Below are positions 1 through 6,963 of a stretch of DNA of 10,404 nucleotides, in pieces. The first letter of the stretch is position 1. Each line of letters opens with the position of its first letter. Source of the stretch: Vibrio madracius (lineage in GTDB: Bacteria; Pseudomonadota; Gammaproteobacteria; Enterobacterales; Vibrionaceae). The stretch is from contig ASHK01000340.1 in NCBI GenBank assembly GCA_000695745.1, positions 1-10,404 on the forward strand, read 5' to 3'. The position numbers were made by a program, and so were the translations under genes. The notes beneath the pieces were generated by a model. It had not been told where the DNA came from. It saw nothing but the letters and a program-made list of their open reading frames with translations, and searched no databases.

Positions 1-119
1 CCTTCCTCATAACGCCAAGCGGACAACTCGTTCATAATTCTAAAGCAACCAGAACAAATACCGCCTTCGTTTTTACAGGCAGCTTTACAGGGAGTAGCGA
101 TAGCAATAGTTTTTGTCAT
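1..119 (-). CDS. DUF1289 family small Cys-motif protein, 5' part only
   Basis: The reverse strand opens with ATG at 119-117 and stays open to the window edge, giving the first 39 residues. Four cysteines (C11, C15, C22, C25) are arranged as CxxxC-x6-CxGC, followed by F-R-x-M-N-E-L and a Trp. This is the signature of DUF1289 proteins (short bacterial proteins thought to bind a metal or Fe-S centre; function unsettled). The Shine-Dalgarno sequence is weak (AAGA). A strong Fur-type palindrome lies about 50 bp upstream, which suggests iron-dependent expression. The C-terminus is outside the window. The family call rests on motif spacing alone. Confidence 0.8.
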   Translation of the reverse strand, partial: MTKTIAIATPCKAACKNEGGICSGCFRIMNELSAWRYEE

Positions 120-166
120 AGATCTTAAATCAATAGGTTGCACAGTCAGTTTTAGAGCGTTAGAAT

Positions 167-189
167 CAAATGGTAATAATTATCATTTG
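167..189. promoter_or_regulatory. Fur-box-like operator between two divergent genes
   Basis: This is a 23-bp palindrome centred on A178 with a single mismatched pair (G173/T183). Its core AATGGTAATAATTATCATT matches the 7-1-7 Fur consensus (TGATAATnATTATCA) at every defined position except one. It ends 9 nt before the ATG of the rightward gene at 199 and about 48 bp before the leftward DUF1289 start, so control of DUF1289 is the simpler reading. Zur was considered, but the ATAATnATTAT core fits Fur better. Confidence 0.75.
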
Positions 190-198
190 CAAAAATAA

Positions 199-465
199 AT
201 GACGACACTCTTTTTAATCATTGGTGTGATGTTTATTCTCGCCTTAGCTCGCAAGCTTGCATTCTCCAATATAGCGCTCGCTTTGTTAAGTGGATATTTA
301 GTATTGTGGCTCTATTTGGATAACTCAACGTTGACGGCTATCTGTTTGCTGCTGTTTGCGCTTTCACCCATTTTGGTTCGAATTAAAAACCAAAATGTCA
401 CTCTGATCTTGTTCGTTCAAGCGTTAATTTTGCCGTCGCGATCCACACTTGGATGTCGTCGCTGA
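199..465 (+). CDS. small multi-pass membrane protein, unknown function; 3' end probably frameshifted
   Basis: As sequenced this encodes 88 residues with three hydrophobic segments (about 3-16, 23-40 and 47-60) and the start of another at about 66-78. I do not recognise a family. The last 11 residues (LPSRSTLGCRR) are suddenly polar and basic, cutting the last hydrophobic segment short. Adding one base after TTG at 430-432 continues that segment as AVAIHTWMSSLTIQ and stops at TAA 474-476, directly against the terminator. A missing G in a GG pair would explain this and would match the other indels in the window. The start at 199 has no clear ribosome binding site; the ATG at 229 is an alternative. 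The Fur-like box lies just upstream. Confidence 0.55.
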   Translation: MTTLFLIIGVMFILALARKLAFSNIALALLSGYLVLWLYLDNSTLTAICLLLFALSPILVRIKNQNVTLILFVQALILPSRSTLGCRR

Positions 466-474
466 CAATACAAT

Positions 475-504
475 AAAAAAGCTCCCATTGAGAGTGGGAG
501 CTTT
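475..504. terminator. bidirectional rho-independent terminator between the small membrane gene and pyrC
   Basis: GCTCCCA (481-487) and TGGGAGC (495-501) form a perfect 7-bp stem with loop TTGAGAG, extended by flanking A/T pairs. Read leftwards the hairpin is followed by six T residues, an ideal tail for pyrC. Read rightwards it is followed by only TTT. It serves the convergent pair, mainly pyrC. Confidence 0.85.
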
Positions 505-529
505 GAGAGTTTTAATATGAGAAAAATGG

Positions 530-1554
530 TTATTTCACTTGCCAGTTGATGCTCTCACCACCGCGGATAGGCACAACAATGTCGGTTCCAAATGGCATCG
601 TTTCTGGCACGTCCCATTCAGCTTTTTCAAGAGTGATAGTGTCTGCGTTGCGTGGTAGCCCATAGAAGTCAGGGCCGTTGTGGCTTGCAAATGCCTCTAA
701 ATTCTCTAGCTTGCCTTCTTGTTCGAATACTTCGGCGTATAACTCCACTGCCGCGTGAGCAGTGTATGAACCAGCACAGCCACAAGCGGCTTCTTTTTTG
801 CCTTTAGCGTGTGGTGCAGAGTCAGTACCTAAGAAGAACTTCTTACTTCCGCTGGTTGCCGCTTCTACTAACGCTTGTTGATGTGTACCGCGTTTTAGAA
901 TAGGTAGACAGTAGAAGTGTGGTTTGATACCGCCAACCAGCATATGGTTGCGGTTATACAGTAAGTGGTGTGCGGTAATCGTTGCCGCAACATTGTCGTT
1001 GGCATTTTTAACAAACTGAGCCGCATCAGCGGTCGTGATGTGCTCGAGTACGATCTCAGGTTAGGGAAGTCGTTAACGATTGGAGCGAGGACTGTATCAA
1101 GGAACTCTTTTTCACGGTCGAAGATATCAACGTCGTGAGTAGTCACTTCACCGTGAACTAAAAGCAGCATTCCAACTTCTTCCATCGCTTCTAAAACAGA
1201 GTAGATGTTTTTGGCTGAAGTCACGCCAGAATCTGAATTTGTTGTCGCCCCTGCTGGGTACAGTTTTGCTGCAACTACACCTGCCGCTTTGGCTTTGCGA
1301 ATTTCGTCTTGAGAGGTGTTGTCGGTGAGGTACAGCGCCATTAGTGGCTCAAATTGCTCAGATGGTTGTTCTGCCATGATGCGCGCTTTATACGCTAGCG
1401 CCATTTCAGTGTCGGTGACAGGTGGGATAGTGTTAGGCATGATCAATGCGCGGCCGTTGTAGCGACTGATGTCACGAACGGTATCTTTAAGTACTTCGCC
1501 ATCGCGAAGGTGAACGTGCCAGTCGTCAGGACGAGTGATAGTCAATGTAGTCAT
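530..1554 (-). CDS. pyrC: dihydroorotase PyrC, one -1 frameshift as sequenced
   Basis: Dihydroorotase is a cytoplasmic zinc amidohydrolase of pyrimidine synthesis that interconverts N-carbamoyl-L-aspartate and dihydroorotate. The ATG at 1554-1552 is chosen because GGTGGGAG precedes it and the N-terminus [18 protein letters not shown] fits the family. Visible zinc-site motifs are HVH (H13, H15), the [13 protein letters not shown] lysine (about K97), LLVHGEV, LEHITT and GTDSAPH. The frame breaks near 1055-1057: upstream it reads NDFPNL, and the next frame resumes at 1054 with [11 protein letters not shown]. One missing base (CTG A-G ATC) explains this. With it restored the protein has 341 residues, about the E. 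coli length. The second segment runs unbroken to TAA at 532-530. Essential zinc ligands lie beyond the break, so the frame as written would be inactive; a sequencing error is more likely. Confidence 0.95.
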
Positions 1555-1616
1555 TTGGGCTCCCACCAAGTTAGATTCTTCTTGAAACGGAGCCTAAACG
1601 GTCGCGAAAAATGTGA

Positions 1617-1632
1617 ATGCAATCGCTTACGC
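1617..1632. promoter_or_regulatory. PurR-like operator upstream of pyrC
   Basis: ATGCAATCGCTTACGC agrees with the PurR pattern AnGCAAnCGnTTnCnT at every defined position except the last (C for T). It lies 63-78 bp upstream of the pyrC start. PurR represses pyrC in E. coli, so the placement makes sense. It also sits in the divergent region of the MOSC-Hcr gene. The assignment is by consensus matching only. Confidence 0.6.
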
Positions 1633-1706
1633 TTAGGCGACAGGATGATAGAGGAAAACGACTGAGATTTCACTATGTTTCTGGGACAATGTGCAAAAAG
1701 ACGTTA

Positions 1707-1725
1707 CCATTGGACTCAGCAATGG
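1707..1725. repeat. inverted repeat CCATTG-N7-CAATGG ahead of the MOSC-Hcr start
   Basis: CCATTG (1707-1712) and CAATGG (1720-1725) are perfect complements across seven bases. The element lies 25 bp before the preferred GTG start at 1750. It could be an operator or a leader hairpin. It would be coding sequence if the ATG at 1675 were the true start. I do not recognise the regulator. Confidence 0.3.
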
Positions 1726-1749
1726 ACATCACTAGAAAAGGGCTCGGTC

Positions 1750-3572
1750 GTGGCAAAATCTACTCTGCTTTCCCAAATTAATATTTATCCAGTCAAGTCG
1801 GTTGGCGGTATTTCACTTTCCTCTTCGTGGGTTGAAAAACAAGGGCTTTGTTTTGATCGCCGTTTCATGGTGGCGCTAGCTGATGGCTCGATGGTGACCG
1901 CACGCAAGTACCCAAATATGGTTAAAGTCTCTTCCAGCTTGTTGCCGACAGGAATTATCTTCACCTATCCGGGGCTCGCGCCTTTAAAGCTGCAATACAG
2001 TGCCTTTAAAATGCAGGACACCGCCGCGACGGTCTGGGCTGATAGTTTTTCGGCTTATACCACGACAGATGAAGCGGATGATTGGTTCAGTGAAGTATTA
2101 GATCAAAGAGTTGAGCTACTTTTCACCGGTGAGCAATCAAACCGCGTGAGACAAAAACTAGGGCATAATGTGAGTTTTGCTGATGGGTATCCTCTGCTCA
2201 TCATTAGCTCGGGTTCATTAGCTGAGTTGAATAGACGCAGCAGTGAAGTGCACAGCATGGATCAGTTCAGAACCAATTTAGTGGTCGATTCGGACGAGCC
2301 ATTTATTGAGGATTCGTGGAAACGAATTAAGATCGGTGAAGTCGAGTTTGAAGCAGTAAAACCTTGTGAACGTTGCATTTTAACTACGGTTGATATCGAA
2401 AAAGCAGAGTTCAGACCGAGCAAAGAACCGCTAACGACCTTCTCTCGCTTCCGTGCCAACGAACGCGGTGGCGTATTCTTTGGGCAAAACTTAGTAGCAA
2501 AGAATGAGGGTATGATTCACACCGGAGATGCGATCGAAGTACTGGAATATAAAGAGAAAGAGTACTACGAGGACTTCGATGCGAATAAGCAAGAGTTTGT
2601 TTGCGTCGAGCGGGAGCACGTTGCAAAAAACTTTGAGACATTTTGGCTAGAACCTCAAAAAGGCGCGATGCCAACGTACAAAGCCGGCCAGCACCTGCCT
2701 GTGGAACTGAATATCGATGGTAACACGGTGAATCGATTGTAACACCTTGTCATCCAGTCCAAGTCGTCCTGGGCGCTTGGCGATATCGTTGAAGCGAGTG
2801 GATGGGGGGAGAAGTATCAAATTGGCTGTTTGATCATTTCCAAGTGGGTGACACGTTAATTGCGGATAAACCTAACGGTTCGTTCCACATTGGCAACTCG
2901 GAGCACGAACCACTGTTATTACTGTCTGCTGGCAGTGGCGTCACACCGATGATGTCAATGCTGCGTGACCTTTGCGACCAAAACGATATGCGAGATGTGG
3001 TGTTCTATCATCAGTGTTCAACTTACGCCGACATCCCATTTGCAACAGAGCTGAAAAGTCTGGAGAAACAGCACCAAAATCTCACGGTGATATTGGCACT
3101 GACGCAACCTTCGGAGGATTGGCAGGGGTTAAAAGGACGCTTTAGTTTGTCCCATCTAAAACAAATTGCCGACCTGACCGAGAGACAAGTTTTCGTTTGT
3201 GGTCCTGACGGATTTATGCAAAAAGCAAAAAATCTGATGCTAAAGAAAGGGCTGCCAGAAGATCGTTATCATCAGGAGGCCTTTGGCGTGGCAACTACAA
3301 CAGAGCAGGCGTTAAAAACTGTCCAAATTAGTCTAGATGGAACGATATTTGAGGGTGACAATCAAAGAACGATTCTAGAGCAAGCAGAAAAAGCGGGTCT
3401 TTCAGTTGCTAACAGTTGTCGCGCTGGATTTTGTGGTGCGTGTAAGGTTACGGTGGAATCAGGAAAAGTTCATCAACCTGACGTGCCCGCTATTCAAGAT
3501 AGTGAAATTGCCGAAGGTAAGATTTTAGCTTGCTGTGCGGTTCCACAAACTGATGTGGATATTGTCAGTTAA
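1750..3572 (+). CDS. MOSC domain-Hcr-type FAD/2Fe-2S NAD(P)H oxidoreductase fusion, two +1 frameshifts as sequenced
   Basis: The N-terminal half is YcbX-like: YPVKSVGG, a DRRFM motif, and KPCERC with C206 and C209 followed by TTVD, where MOSC proteins handle molybdenum cofactor or sulfur. The C-terminal half is a ferredoxin-reductase module of Hcr type: an RxYTLSSSPS flavin motif, LLSAGSGVTPMM and VCGPDGFM for NAD(P)H, and a plant-type 2Fe-2S domain with C556, C561, C564 and C594. The frame breaks twice. An extra A at 2741-2742 turns RLYTLSSS into a stop, and a sixth G in 2803-2808 breaks VDGGEVSNW. Removing both gives exactly 607 codons. The GTG at 1750 is preferred (AAAAGG upstream, homology begins soon after); an in-frame ATG at 1675 would add 25 unremarkable residues. 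Hcr reduces the hybrid-cluster protein Hcp in E. coli; no hcp is present here, so the partner is unknown. Confidence 0.85.
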
Positions 3573-3594
3573 CTGCTGAAACGAGAGATTGTTT

Positions 3595-3617
3595 GGTGCC
3601 AGTGTCCAACTGGCACC
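3595..3617 (+). terminator. probable terminator hairpin after the MOSC-Hcr gene
   Basis: GGTGCCAGT (3595-3603) and ACTGGCACC (3609-3617) form a perfect 9-bp stem with loop GTCCA, 22 bp after the stop codon. The following GACTTTCT is a weak U-tract, so termination efficiency is uncertain. It also lies just past the end of the convergent DUF465 gene. Confidence 0.6.
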
Positions 3618-3634
3618 GACTTTCTATGTATTGC

Positions 3635-3880
3635 CTACTTTGAAGCACTCACTATACGTTGATGCAACGAATCTTTTAGTACTGCTCTATTGTGTTTCAG
3701 TTGATGCATTTCGGTATCTTCGATAGGTGAACCGTTCAGTTCTAACACACGAATTTCTTTATCCAGTGCGTTGTAGTTTTTCGTGTCGGCAGCAAAGCCT
3801 TCATCGCTTGCCGCTAAGGCATGAATAACGTCTTGATGTTCTGGAAATTCCTTCAGAAGAGAGTGATCTTCGCCTAACAT
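3635..3880 (-). CDS. DUF465/YdcH family protein
   Basis: This is an 81-residue soluble, charged, helical protein. MLGEDHSLLKEFPEH near the start and LDKEIRVLELNGSPI in the middle are typical of the DUF465 (YdcH) family of small cytoplasmic proteins of unknown function. The ATG at 3880-3878 is chosen because AAAAGGGG sits at good spacing upstream and family homology begins there. The frame stays open upstream for about 36 more codons with a hydrophobic stretch (IVIAALVITSAVG) but no ATG, so I treat that as leader. The gene is monocistronic, flanked by the hairpin at 3595-3617 and the nadE terminator. Confidence 0.85.
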   Translation of the reverse strand: MLGEDHSLLKEFPEHQDVIHALAASDEGFAADTKNYNALDKEIRVLELNGSPIEDTEMHQLKHNRAVLKDSLHQRIVSASK

Positions 3881-3926
3881 AGCAACCCCTTTTATTGGTG
3901 AACAATAGTTTTCGCTTGGGCATTCG

Positions 3927-3959
3927 CACAAGTGACTCTGGGTGCCAACGGCACTTGTG
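3927..3959. repeat. inverted repeat in the DUF465 gene leader
   Basis: CACAAGTG (3927-3934) and CACTTGTG (3952-3959) are perfect 8-bp complements separated by 17 bases. An alternative inner hairpin, GTGCC-AAC-GGCAC (3942-3954), overlaps the right arm, so the two folds exclude each other. The element lies 47-79 bp before the DUF465 start and may be an operator or a leader RNA structure. No regulator is recognised. Confidence 0.3.
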
Positions 3960-4056
3960 ATCACTAGTGCTGCTATAACAATGGCACATCTTGAGGCTGA
4001 TTAAAAGTTGAGCGATGGTAAGATCTGATTTCAGAGAGGTAAATCACAGGGTGAAA

Positions 4057-4085
4057 AAAAGCCAGTAATTAATTTACTGGCTTTT
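4057..4085 (-). terminator. rho-independent terminator of nadE
   Basis: GCCAGTAA (4061-4068) and TTACTGGC (4074-4081) form an 8-bp stem with loop TTAAT, extended by four A/T pairs. Read leftwards it ends in seven T residues, the classic tail for nadE, whose stop codon is 16 bp away. Confidence 0.85.
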
Positions 4086-4100
4086 ACACAGGTACTTAAT

Positions 4101-4930
4101 TTAATCGTAGATCGTTGGGATCGGTTGGCGCTTATGTTGAGTTGCTTTATAGATGGCAACCAAGCGATCGCTGACTTCTTGTGGCACAGGTTTGCCTTCG
4201 AGGAAGTCGTCGATCTGATCATAAGTTAGATTGAGCGCATCTTCGTCCGCTTTTTGTGGGGCTAGTTCTTCTAAATCCGCCGTTGGTGTTTTCTTAACAA
4301 GCTGCTCTGGAGCACCAAGCGTATCCGCTAACTCGCGAACTTGACGTTTGCTCAGTCCAAACAGCGGTGCTAGGTCACAAGCGCCGTCGCCAAATTTAGT
4401 GTAGAAGCCAGTAATGTTTTCAGCAGAGTGATCAGTACCAAGCACTAATCCTCCTACGTAGCCTGCGATTTCATACTGGGCAATCATACGAGCACGAGCT
4501 TTTACATTCCCTTTGATGAAGTCAATTTTTGCGCTGTCTTCAGGTAGTAATCCCGTACCTTCCAAGGCAATGTGTGAAGCGGCGTGAAGACCATCAACAC
4601 CCGCTTTAATGTTTACAGAGACAGAGTGTGTAGCTCAATAAAAGACAAAGCGAGCTGTGCTTCATCTTCATCTTTTTGTTCGCCATAAGGAAGACGAACC
4701 GCGATAAATTGATAGTCATTAGAGTTGCTTTCGGCATTCAGTTCATTCACTGCAAGTTGAGCAAGACGACCACAAGTTGTTGAGTCAACACCACCACTGA
4801 TACCCAGGACGATAGATTTACAGCCAGATTGCTGAAGTTTTGACTTGATAAAAGCAACGCGACGTTCAATCTCAAAGCGTGAATCAATAGACGGAAGTAC
4901 GCGCATTTCGTCTCGAATTAGTTGTTCCAT
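4101..4930 (-). CDS. nadE: NH3-dependent NAD+ synthetase NadE, one -1 frameshift as sequenced
   Basis: NadE converts nicotinate adenine dinucleotide, ammonia and ATP to NAD+, the last step of NAD synthesis, in the cytoplasm. The N-terminal part carries the PP-loop pyrophosphatase motif LGISGGVDS (42-50). The C-terminal part carries [32 protein letters not shown] and [11 protein letters not shown], typical of the ammonia-only form; there is no nitrilase-like glutaminase domain. The ATG at 4930-4928 is preceded by AAGGAAAGGG. The frame breaks near 4632-4634: ALSFIE is followed in the next frame by [18 protein letters not shown]. Adding one base to a CT pair (likely CCT, Pro) restores a 276-residue protein, near the 275 of E. 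coli NadE. It is divergent from a NadD-like gene. Confidence 0.95.
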
Positions 4931-4945
4931 GTGGGATCCCTTTCC

Positions 4946-4975
4946 TTGCAAGCAAAAATATATTTCTTGTATGAT
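4946..4975 (+). promoter_or_regulatory. sigma-70-type promoter for the NadD-like gene
   Basis: TTGCAA (4946-4951) and TATGAT (4970-4975) are separated by 18 bp, about 75 bp before the NadD-like start. The -10 overlaps a 9-bp palindrome GTATGATAC (4969-4977), which could be an operator. The stretch lies 16-45 bp upstream of nadE, so one regulator bound here could affect both genes. Confidence 0.5.
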
Positions 4976-5019
4976 ACCTACGAAAATCACTGAAAAAAAG
5001 TTACAGTTAAGGTCAATCT

Positions 5020-5052
5020 ATGCAGAGAGACGATTTATTGAGATACATATGA
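5020..5052 (+). CDS. possible 10-residue leader peptide overlapping the NadD-like start
   Basis: ATG at 5020 opens MQRDDLLRYI and ends in TGA at 5050-5052. The stop overlaps the start of the next gene as ATGA. AAGG at good spacing upstream is a better ribosome binding site than that of the downstream gene, which suggests translational coupling. At this size it could be chance; comparison with related species would decide. Confidence 0.35.
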   Translation: MQRDDLLRYI

Positions 5053-5561
5053 CAAAAATAGCGATATTTGGAAGCGCTTTTAACCCACCAAGTTTTGGCC
5101 ATAAGAGTGTTATTCAATCTCTCAATCATTTTGACAAAGTACTATTAATTCCTAGTATCTCTCATGCATGGGGAAAAAGTATGCTTGATTACAGCATACG
5201 TTGTCAGCTTGTAGACATGTTCATTTCCGATATTGGGCAAGAGAATGTGGAGCGTTCCAACATTGAAGAATCTCTCTACGAGCCAGGACAGTCGGTGACA
5301 ACGTTTGCTGTTTTAGAAGCACTAGAAAAACGATACCCAGAAGCAGAGTTGACCTTTGTCGTTGGACCTGACAATTTCTTCAGCTTTAATAAGTTCTATA
5401 GAGCACAAGACATTGTGGAAAGGTGGTCAATTCTTGCTTGTCCTGAGAAAGTAAAGATTCGCTCAACAACAATACGATATAGTTTGTCACAAGGTTTGAA
5501 TGTAGATCACTTAACGACGCTTAGCGTTGCTCAACATTTGGTCGCACATAAGCTATATTGA
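5049..5561 (+). CDS. NadD-like nicotinate-nucleotide adenylyltransferase family protein (short form)
   Basis: This is a 170-residue nucleotidyltransferase. GSAFNPPSFGH (8-18) is the nucleotide-binding loop in which the usual (H/T)xGH appears as SFGH. FVVGPDNFFSF is a central motif, and RSTTIR (138-143) is the SSTxIR signature that holds the ATP phosphates. NadD joins nicotinate mononucleotide and ATP to form the substrate of NadE, which is encoded divergently next door. At 170 residues it is some 40 shorter than E. coli NadD (about 213), mostly just before the RSTTIR motif. It may be a paralogue rather than the main NadD. The start at 5049 is where homology begins; upstream in-frame codons run antisense to nadE. 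A separate RIBOSOME site is weak (TGAGA). Confidence 0.75.
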   Translation: MTKIAIFGSAFNPPSFGHKSVIQSLNHFDKVLLIPSISHAWGKSMLDYSIRCQLVDMFISDIGQENVERSNIEESLYEPGQSVTTFAVLEALEKRYPEAELTFVVGPDNFFSFNKFYRAQDIVERWSILACPEKVKIRSTTIRYSLSQGLNVDHLTTLSVAQHLVAHKLY

Positions 5562-5591
5562 TAAAGATTATAACAAGGACGAAAAATAAAA

Positions 5592-6086
5592 ATGAAAGCA
5601 AGATGGAGTGGTATTGCTTTAATAGTAGTGGTGAATAGTCCTCTCGCATTCGCATTTTGTGAGAGCAAAACGAACAAATCTGTTGTTTTAAAAGCGACGG
5701 AGGAAGAGTCGTTTTGCTCGCTACTCTCTAAACCATTTAATTATATTGGTAATCAAGTCATTACGCTTGGTGGTTTAATCGAAGAAGAAAAGCCACTCAA
5801 TTCTCTGCAAGATTCTTATTGGGAGCAATGGCTTCTTACTCAAGAATCAGAACCCGTGCTGACAGGTAAGATAGAAAACAGTTTTGTTGGTATTGGTTTA
5901 TGGGTACCCGAGGAGATCGCTCGCCATAAAGACGAAATGTCGATGCAAGAATGGCTGATGGCACAAGGGCTTCATTTCGGCGTCGGCTTTGGTGAAAAAG
6001 GTAAAGAACCACGTTTACGATTGGACTACCGTTGGCATCAAGACTATCAAGGCGATATGATGATGCAGGTGGAAGTGCCGTTTTAA
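5592..6086 (+). CDS. exported protein of unknown function
   Basis: This encodes 164 residues. The N-terminus has two basic residues, a hydrophobic core (ALIVVV) and PLAFA, which predicts signal-peptidase cleavage after about residue 21. Mature C23 and C42 could form a disulfide. The C-terminal half is rich in alternating hydrophobic and polar strands and ends in MQVEVPF; a terminal Phe is typical of outer-membrane beta proteins, although the chain is short for a barrel. Acidic EEE and WEQW stretches lie in the middle. I recognise no family. It starts 30 bp after the NadD-like gene, with AAGGA about 12 bp upstream, and is probably co-transcribed with it. No terminator is visible in the 80 bp to the convergent flavin reductase. 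Confidence 0.7.
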   Translation: MKARWSGIALIVVVNSPLAFAFCESKTNKSVVLKATEEESFCSLLSKPFNYIGNQVITLGGLIEEEKPLNSLQDSYWEQWLLTQESEPVLTGKIENSFVGIGLWVPEEIARHKDEMSMQEWLMAQGLHFGVGFGEKGKEPRLRLDYRWHQDYQGDMMMQVEVPF

Positions 6087-6166
6087 CTAGATTTAGAGAA
6101 GCAATGTGCTCTATTTATCAGCTCCCACGCTCACCTCGTAGAATATGAGTTGCTCTGTAATCCTAA

Positions 6167-6823
6167 CTAGGGTTCTCCCCTCCGGTTTAATGAAACCAAA
6201 CTTTCTTCAGGCTTGGCATAACTCAAGCGATCAAGTCGTTGTGTGACATGATAACTGTCTAACCCAGAAATGGTTACTAAGTCGATGCTTTCTAAATCAA
6301 GGTAACCATCAGGCATAATGGCTTGTTCCGACATATGTATAGAAACGACTTCGCCTATGAGCATTTCTGTATTGTTACTTTTAATATGGATATGTTCTTT
6401 CAGAACCAAACCCATTTTCAAATTGCTCTCAAGTACAAATGGAGCAGGAAAAGAAGGCTCGTAATAGGGAGTAAGGCCGACAGCAACAAACTCGGATATG
6501 TGCTTTGGATATCTTGCGGATGTTTGGTGTGCTTGCTGGAAGAAGCTGGCAGCAACGGCATTGATCGTGAAATGTTCAGTCTCGAGTATATTTTCCATGG
6601 TATGCCTGCGACTATTTCTTGGACGAACAACAAAGCCAAAGAGTGGTGGTTGGGAGCCAAGGTGAATGACAGAGCTTACTATAGCGAGATTTTCATTGCC
6701 TTGTTGGTCGCAAGTACCGATCAAATTTGCGCTTTTGTATCCAGCTAACGAGTTAATAAGACGAGTTCGATACCTAGATTCCATGTTATCGATGTCTTTC
6801 TTTGAAAAGGTGATATTTTTCAT
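6167..6823 (-). CDS. flavin reductase domain protein (FMN-binding split barrel)
   Basis: The sequence resembles flavin reductase-like/DIM6-NTAB proteins, which bind FMN and often reduce flavin with NAD(P)H. Typical segments are GTCDQQGNENLAIVSSVIHL (36-55) followed by PPLFGFVVRP, TMENILETEHFTIN (75-88) and a C-terminal domain with VVSIHM and LESIDLVTISGLDSYH. The ATG at 6823-6821 gives 218 residues beginning MKNITFSKKD, but has no Shine-Dalgarno. An in-frame ATG at 6847-6845 has GAAGGG directly before it, too close for normal use. The gene follows the photolyase homologue on the same strand after 140 bp, with its own possible promoter between. A role in supplying reduced flavin to that protein is inference only. 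Confidence 0.75.
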   Translation of the reverse strand: MKNITFSKKDIDNMESRYRTRLINSLAGYKSANLIGTCDQQGNENLAIVSSVIHLGSQPPLFGFVVRPRNSRRHTMENILETEHFTINAVAASFFQQAHQTSARYPKHISEFVAVGLTPYYEPSFPAPFVLESNLKMGLVLKEHIHIKSNNTEMLIGEVVSIHMSEQAIMPDGYLDLESIDLVTISGLDSYHVTQRLDRLSYAKPEESLVSLNRRGEP

Positions 6824-6922
6824 AATGCATTGGAGGCTTTCTGCCATTCCCTTCGATATTTTTACGTGCTGAAAGAGGCAGAATTTCAACGATAACTGTA
6901 TCAATAAATGTCTCTTTCGAAG

Positions 6923-6950
6923 GTGATAAAACAGCTATCTTACGCGTCAA
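6923..6950 (-). promoter_or_regulatory. possible promoter for the flavin reductase gene
   Basis: On the minus strand TTGACG (6950-6945) and TATCAC (6928-6923) are separated by 16 bp. This gives 5/6 and 4/6 matches to sigma-70 boxes, about 100 bp before the flavin reductase start. A 6-bp inverted repeat CGGTTG/CAACCG (6953-6970) overlaps the photolyase stop just upstream; it has no T-tract and is not a good terminator. Confidence 0.35.
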
Positions 6951-6963
6951 GTCGGTTGGTCGA

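Noticed and set aside
3801..3989. 62-codon minus-strand frame upstream of and overlapping the DUF465 gene
   Set aside because: It overlaps a recognised gene in another frame, has unusual Arg/Ser-rich composition and no good ribosome binding site.
6323..6748. 141-codon plus-strand open frame
   Set aside because: It lies antisense to the flavin reductase gene, whose protein has clear family motifs; the plus-strand translation has none.
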